Origin: Nitrospiraceae bacterium
GTDB taxonomy: Bacteria > Nitrospirota > Nitrospiria > Nitrospirales > UBA8639
Reading direction: 5' to 3'
NCBI GenBank assembly: GCA_003523945.1
Contig: DOFS01000072.1
Coordinates: 1 to 10,557 of the forward strand
Length of the DNA: 10,557 nucleotides
This document shows positions 6,336 through 10,557 of this stretch, one piece after another. The notes under the pieces were generated by a model that was given only the letters and a program-made list of their open reading frames with translations, made no database searches and was not told where the DNA came from. Every line of letters begins with the position of its first letter. Positions within the stretch are counted from its first letter, which is position 1. A program made the translations under genes and the position numbers.

Positions 6336-7663
6336 TTCATTCTACGCCGGACTTAGAACAGCTTTCTTACCTGGTTGAAAATCTCGTAGACCGATCTGTG
6401 GGAATTGTTCGTCATGTTTCCCAAGCTCCACGCGAACCTGGGGCACCAGATTTTTTTCATTATTTGGCCAAGGCCGGTAACACCCTCGCTTTGTGCGACC
6501 AAAAAAATTCTTCCTTTGGCTCTGGGACATCATCAAACAGGGCCTCTGCCTTGGGAAAGGCTCTCGGGGAAGCCGTGGAACGGTATTGTTCTGCGATATA
6601 TAACAAAGAAGAGCTACCCCTAACGTCTTTTGCCGAAGCGTCCTTCCCATGTATCCCTCCCAGCGATTGGGCGCTTTTCAGTGAGAAACAGTATTCTCAA
6701 CTGGGTTTTCGTTTTTCTCCCTTTGATCGGAACATACCTCTTCGATGGGTCCAAGCAACAGACCTCCTACAGGACACACCCTGTTACGTCCCGGCCGCCA
6801 TGGTGTTCCTTCCCTATTCCTTCAATAGGGAAAATGGAGAGGTCCCCATTACCCAGACGATTTCTACCGGATTGGCCTGTCATGGCAGTCGAACGAAAGC
6901 CATTCATTCGGCAATTTGCGAGGTTATCGAACGCGATGCCTTCACCATTACCTGGCAGGCTCGCCTGGGCAGGCCACACATCAAAGTTGAAACATTAAGC
7001 GATCTTAATCGTGATCTTGTTCATCGGTTGGAACGAATCAATAGTACCGTCACGCTCCTCAACCTCACCATGGATGTGGGCATTCCTACCATACTTTCTG
7101 TGTTGCACAGTCATGTCCCTGATTCGCCTGCGCTGGTGTTCGCGGCCTCGGCGGATTTGGATCCCGAGGAAGCGGTCAGGAAAAGTCTCGAGGAATTGGC
7201 GCATACCAGGCGTCTGGCTCAACTTCTCAAGACCAACCTCTCACCATGTATTCCTGATGAAAATTTTGGAAATATTGTGAACCAGGATCTTCATGTTCAT
7301 CTGTATTGTGATCATAAAAATACCAACCTTGCTGACTTCATTTTTGAATCTCGACAACGAATCGGATTTGATGAAATTGAAAATTTGGCGACAGGAGATC
7401 CGGAAATTAATTTATGGACTCTCCTTGAAAAGGTAGAAAACGTTCATCACCGTGTCCTGGTGGTGGACTTGACGACCCCTGATGTCCGCGAATCGGGGTT
7501 GTTTGTGTTTCGAGCACTGATTCCAGGGTTTCATCCGCTATTCATGGGACATGAAATACGTGCCCTCGGTGGCACGCGTCTTTGGCAGGTGCCTCAAAAA
7601 CTTGGATATCAAGGCATTACGAAACTTACGGGTGATAACCCCGCACCCCACCCTTTCCCATAA
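6332..7663 (+). CDS. YcaO-type azoline-forming cyclodehydratase
   Basis: A 443-residue YcaO protein, the ATP-dependent enzyme that cyclises Cys/Ser/Thr side chains of a precursor peptide into thiazolines or oxazolines. Diagnostic blocks are SNRASALGKALGEAVERYC at about 68-86 (ATP/Mg ligands E80, E83), ISTGLACHGSRTKA with CEVIERDAF (E197, E200), and VVDLTTPDVRESGLFVFRAL with IPGFHPLFMGHE near 377-408. The protein ends in PHPFP, the PxPxP C-terminus that marks azoline-forming YcaO enzymes as opposed to thioamide-forming or ribosomal ones. That is the best single argument for a LAP pathway. The start is set at TTG 6332 because of its ribosome binding site and TTGA overlap with the gene before. 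It stands between the E1-like subunit and the dehydrogenase, so the enzyme is of the split (SagC plus SagD) kind. Confidence 0.93.
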   Translation: MIHSTPDLEQLSYLVENLVDRSVGIVRHVSQAPREPGAPDFFHYLAKAGNTLALCDQKNSSFGSGTSSNRASALGKALGEAVERYCSAIYNKEELPLTSFAEASFPCIPPSDWALFSEKQYSQLGFRFSPFDRNIPLRWVQATDLLQDTPCYVPAAMVFLPYSFNRENGEVPITQTISTGLACHGSRTKAIHSAICEVIERDAFTITWQARLGRPHIKVETLSDLNRDLVHRLERINSTVTLLNLTMDVGIPTILSVLHSHVPDSPALVFAASADLDPEEAVRKSLEELAHTRRLAQLLKTNLSPCIPDENFGNIVNQDLHVHLYCDHKNTNLADFIFESRQRIGFDEIENLATGDPEINLWTLLEKVENVHHRVLVVDLTTPDVRESGLFVFRALIPGFHPLFMGHEIRALGGTRLWQVPQKLGYQGITKLTGDNPAPHPFP

Positions 7664-7679
7664 AAAAGGAGAACAAACT

Positions 7680-8564
7680 ATGGCAGAACAACGGGTATGG
7701 GAAGAGATCGTTATGCCCGGAAGCCACGAAGAGCCATTGTGGGAACTCTTCCATGAGAATTCCAAGGTTAGTCGCTATACCCAAACCCCTTCGAAAGAGG
7801 AAGTCCGTTCCAGAATGAGAAAGTTTCATGAGTCCTTACCCTTTGAAGGGTACCCGCGCGTGGACCTCTCTCATTCCTTTGCACCCCTGTCGCTTCCCCT
7901 TGAACAAGCCATCACCACTCGTACATCCGCTCGAAATTTCAGCCCACGTGAATTGACCTTGGAACACATTGCCACGCTTTTTTTCTATGCCTATGGCGTC
8001 ACAAGAAAAAATACAGACACTCCTTTCCCACGACCCTTCCGCGTTGTCCCCTCCGGTGGTGCTCTGTATCCCTTAGAATTATTTTTTCACACGGCTTCCC
8101 TTAAAGGACATTCCTCCGGGATCTACCACTACAACCCTTCCGAACATTGTTTACGCCATCTCCAGGAGGGCGACAACACACATCGGATTTCGTTAGGGCT
8201 GGTACAGCCGGAATTAGCTCAGGGAACCTCCCTCATAATTTTCCTTACCGCCCTATTCGAACGATCCACCTTCAAATATGGAGAACGAGGGTATCGGTAT
8301 ATTTTGTTAGAGGCCGGTCATGTGGCACAAAACCTTAACCTTGTTGCCAATGCTCTCGGGTTAGGCTGTGTGAACATTGGCGGCTATTTTGACCGTGAGA
8401 TAGACGAGTATTTGGATTTAGATGGTATCACCCATTCGACGATATGCACGATTGCGATCGGTGGGAAAACAGACGCTTCGGAAAACACGTCTAAGAAGGA
8501 TGGTATCCCGACTCATCCGCATGCGTCAGAAAGGAGTGGCTCTAATGCCATTGAAGCTGAATAA
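7680..8564 (+). CDS. SagB-type FMN-dependent azoline dehydrogenase (nitroreductase family)
   Basis: 294 residues of the nitroreductase fold. FMN contacts are suggested by RTSARNF (81-87), the PSGGALYP block (124-131) and GHVAQNLNLVANALGLG (213-229). The final CTIAIGG strand is typical of SagB/McbC-like thiazoline and oxazoline dehydrogenases. In known members the enzyme oxidises azolines to aromatic azoles with FMN, and O2 returns the flavin with release of H2O2. ATG 7680 is chosen because GGAG sits nine bases upstream; the frame is open further 5' inside ycaO but that part looks non-native. The gap to ycaO is 16 bases. The C-terminal 35 residues are polar and probably disordered, and the gene end overlaps the next by 20 bases. 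Confidence 0.9.
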   Translation: MAEQRVWEEIVMPGSHEEPLWELFHENSKVSRYTQTPSKEEVRSRMRKFHESLPFEGYPRVDLSHSFAPLSLPLEQAITTRTSARNFSPRELTLEHIATLFFYAYGVTRKNTDTPFPRPFRVVPSGGALYPLELFFHTASLKGHSSGIYHYNPSEHCLRHLQEGDNTHRISLGLVQPELAQGTSLIIFLTALFERSTFKYGERGYRYILLEAGHVAQNLNLVANALGLGCVNIGGYFDREIDEYLDLDGITHSTICTIAIGGKTDASENTSKKDGIPTHPHASERSGSNAIEAE

Positions 8565-9951
8565 TATCGACCCCCATGACCCGACCAAAGTCATTCCACT
8601 GGATCCAGATGCCTCTGAACACGCAGCAATGATGAATGACCTACAGGGCAATATTCTTAAGGGTCACGGGCGGCATCATACGGCTCACATTTTCATAAAA
8701 TTCGGGAAGGATCCTACCCAAGCCAGGAAATGGGTAAAGAAATTTTCAGAAAGCGTCACCTCCGCATTTAACCAACGAAAAGTAGCTCTTGCCCGCCGGA
8801 AGGCACTTGATTCAGGCGAAAATTGGGAAGAAACGACATTCAGGGGTTTTGTCCTCTCTGCCAAGGGATACCAAGCATTAGGTTTCAAAGAGAGCCAAAT
8901 CCCCTCTGATCCCAAATTTCGAAAGGGCATGAAAGCCTCCGGTCAAGATCTCAATGACCGGCCTTCCCAAGAATGGGAAAAACCATATAGAGATGAAATT
9001 CATGGCATGATTATTTTGGCCCACAAAAATGAAGCATTCCTAGAAGTCGAAAGAAGGGAATTGCGGGATGATATAGAAAATACCAAGGGTGCTTTAAAGG
9101 AACTCGCTATCCAGGAGGGCAGAGTACTTCCCTTGGATAAAAACGGAAATATCGTGGAACACTTTGGATATGTTGATGGTCGTAGCCAACCTCTTTTCCT
9201 CCAGGAGGATATCGAGTCCGAAAAAAAGAAGGGGGGCATTGACCAGTATGATCCTTCCACTCCCCTCAGTTCGGTGCTGATAGAAGATCCTAACGGTGGA
9301 AAGGAAAGCCAGAGCTATGGAAGTTATTTTGTCTTCAGAAAGCTTGAACAGAATGTTAAAGGGTTTAAGGATGCTGAAGCACAGCTAGCAGAAGTATTGA
9401 AACTTAAAGATGAAGAAGCCGAGAGAGCGGGAGCTCTCGTTGTGGGACGTTTTGAAGATGGGACACCGATTACATTACAAAAAGGCGATGGAATGGATGT
9501 TCCCGCTTTTAATAATTTTAACTACCAAAAGGATAGGAATGGTTCCAAATGCCCTCTTCAGGGACACATTCGAAAGGTCAATCCGCGCGAGCAATCACAA
9601 GAAGAACGGGGGCACCGAATTGCCAGACGGGGAATTACTTATGGGAAGCGGAGAGAAGATATGGGGGATCGCCCTGAGGATGGAGTCGGTCTTCTTTTCA
9701 TGTGTTTTCAAGCTGATATCGCGAACCAATTTGAGCGATTGCAGCAAATGGCTAATGCCACATCCGGTGGACTTGATCCTATCATCGGCCAGACCGAGGA
9801 TAAAAAAATACCTCTTCAACAACAATGGCCTTGCGAATGGGCTGGGGAAAACAGGAAAACCCAACCATTTGATTTCCAGGGATTCGTCACGCTGAAAGGC
9901 GGAGAATATTTTTTCGCGCCAAGTATTAGTTTTTTAAAAAGCCTTGGGTGA
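8545..9951 (+). CDS. DyP-type haem peroxidase
   Basis: A 468-residue dye-decolourising peroxidase of the longer class (C/D-like) by length. Residues 31-42 (NDLQGNILKGHG) match the family's N-terminal block. GYVDG at 208-212 is the GxxDG signature, with D211 as the distal acid. CPLQGHIRKVNPR (336-348) holds the proximal haem ligand H341, and HRIARRGITYG (357-367) holds the distal Arg. GLLFMCFQADI and GGEYFFAPSI close the fold. The enzyme reduces H2O2 while oxidising organic substrates. No signal peptide is seen, so it should be cytoplasmic. ATG 8545 is preferred (AGGAG at 8532-8536); it overlaps the dehydrogenase end by 20 bases, which suggests one transcript. In this operon it may remove H2O2 made by the flavin enzyme or oxidise the peptide; neither is shown. 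Confidence 0.92.
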   Translation: MPLKLNNIDPHDPTKVIPLDPDASEHAAMMNDLQGNILKGHGRHHTAHIFIKFGKDPTQARKWVKKFSESVTSAFNQRKVALARRKALDSGENWEETTFRGFVLSAKGYQALGFKESQIPSDPKFRKGMKASGQDLNDRPSQEWEKPYRDEIHGMIILAHKNEAFLEVERRELRDDIENTKGALKELAIQEGRVLPLDKNGNIVEHFGYVDGRSQPLFLQEDIESEKKKGGIDQYDPSTPLSSVLIEDPNGGKESQSYGSYFVFRKLEQNVKGFKDAEAQLAEVLKLKDEEAERAGALVVGRFEDGTPITLQKGDGMDVPAFNNFNYQKDRNGSKCPLQGHIRKVNPREQSQEERGHRIARRGITYGKRREDMGDRPEDGVGLLFMCFQADIANQFERLQQMANATSGGLDPIIGQTEDKKIPLQQQWPCEWAGENRKTQPFDFQGFVTLKGGEYFFAPSISFLKSLG

Positions 9952-10171
9952 GGCGAGCAATCAGAGCTTATAAAAAAATATCGAACAGAAAGCCCATGAA
10001 GTAAAAAATGACAGAAACAATGACTTCGAGTAGAGCAGGGCAACCCAGCACATCTCCATAAGATATATGACGTCTTACAGATGGCTTCAATCTCTATGAG
10101 AATAGGATGAACAGGCAGGCAAAGGGACTTTCCGAACTGAATAGAAGATGAGAGCAGGCTATTCTGAATAA
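9952..10171. other. Convergent intergenic region
   Basis: This holds the 3' ends of the peroxidase (plus) and lipB (minus). A nested dyad lies at 10051-10083 (CATCT...TAAGA...TCTTA...AGATG), and GAATAG/CTATTC at 10139-10164. Neither has a clear T-tract. A weak minus-strand hairpin followed by TTTTT sits in the last codons of the peroxidase gene (9941-9954). No confident terminator is called. Confidence 0.4.
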
Positions 10172-10557
10172 TTACCCTTTCGCCCAGCTAATCCCAAAAA
10201 CCTCCCCAAAGTGGTGAATGATTTGTGTCCGAACCAGATGCGAATCAATTGATCTCCCAAGGTTCTTTGCCATGGAGGCCATGGTACAGCCTTCAATGCC
10301 ACATGGCGCTAAGAAGGGAAACGGTTTGAGATCGACGTTCACGTTTAAGGCAAATCCATGCATGGTTACCCCACGGGAAATTCGTACACCGATGGACGCA
10401 ATTTTTTCTAAATGACCTGCCTCACTGTCGACCCACACCCCGCGAAACGATTCATGACGACATCCGGCAATACCCCATTCCCCTAAGGTGCGAATTAGGA
10501 CCTCCTCCAATTGCTGGACATATATTTTTGGACCAGGACAGAAATTTCGAAGTCGTA
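10172..10557 (-). CDS. lipB: Octanoyltransferase LipB, C-terminal part (5' end beyond window)
   Basis: This frame stays open to the right edge and encodes the C-terminal half of lipoyl(octanoyl) transferase, which moves octanoate from acyl-carrier protein to lipoyl domains in the first step of protein lipoylation. Reading from the edge, YVQQLEEVLI is followed by the catalytic-lysine strand KIASIGVRISRG, then VTMHGFALNVNVDL (the substrate pocket) and PCGIEGCTMAS with the catalytic Cys of the Lys/Cys pair. The gene is convergent with the peroxidase and 220 bases from it. It is an ordinary housekeeping gene and probably marks the right boundary of the accessory peptide cluster. The start is not in the window. 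Confidence 0.93.
   Translation of the reverse strand, partial: RLRNFCPGPKIYVQQLEEVLIRTLGEWGIAGCRHESFRGVWVDSEAGHLEKIASIGVRISRGVTMHGFALNVNVDLKPFPFLAPCGIEGCTMASMAKNLGRSIDSHLVRTQIIHHFGEVFGISWAKG

Noticed and set aside
9912..9951. Peroxidase C-terminus (SISFLKSLG) as an encapsulin cargo tag
   Set aside because: It is the normal end of the DyP fold, without the extended linker and GSLxIGSL-type tag; no encapsulin gene is nearby.
9941..9954. Minus-strand intrinsic terminator at the end of the peroxidase gene
   Set aside because: The stem is only four or five pairs with a mismatch; the T-run is there, but the hairpin is too weak to call.

Overview
The window looks like a chromosomal stretch from a Gram-negative bacterium. 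It has an outer-membrane TonB-dependent receptor with a signal peptide and, at the right edge, part of a housekeeping lipB. Base composition in the genes is roughly balanced, and the 5' third is more AT-rich. The plug sequence of the receptor resembles receptors I associate with Nitrospirota; that assignment is recall-based and tentative.

Layout. Positions 1 to about 1230 hold no convincing gene, but they carry several inverted repeats and a cluster of TTATCCA motifs. At 1231-1584 lies a decayed N-terminal fragment of a second TonB-dependent receptor. Next come a class I SAM-dependent methyltransferase (1606-2541) and a complete TonB-dependent receptor (2701-4767), both on the plus strand. 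After a 165-base AT-rich gap with a strong ribosome binding site comes a tight five-gene run (4933-9951): a 111-residue peptide ending in a Cys-rich tail, an E1-like/ocin-ThiF leader-binding protein, a YcaO cyclodehydratase ending in the PxPxP motif, a SagB-type FMN dehydrogenase, and a DyP-type haem peroxidase. The 3' part of lipB (10172-10557, minus strand) converges on this run and continues off the right edge.

How the genes work together. The five-gene run reads as a linear azol(in)e-containing peptide (LAP/TOMM) biosynthetic operon. The E1-like protein should bind the precursor leader and present the Cys/Ser tail to YcaO, which makes azolines using ATP; the SagB-like enzyme would oxidise these to azoles. 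The DyP peroxidase is an unusual partner. It may consume the H2O2 made by the FMN oxidase or further oxidise the product. No exporter or leader peptidase is visible. The receptor and methyltransferase upstream may or may not belong to the pathway. A His/Met/Cys-rich precursor C-terminus next to a TonB receptor raises the possibility of a metal-binding peptide, which is inference only.
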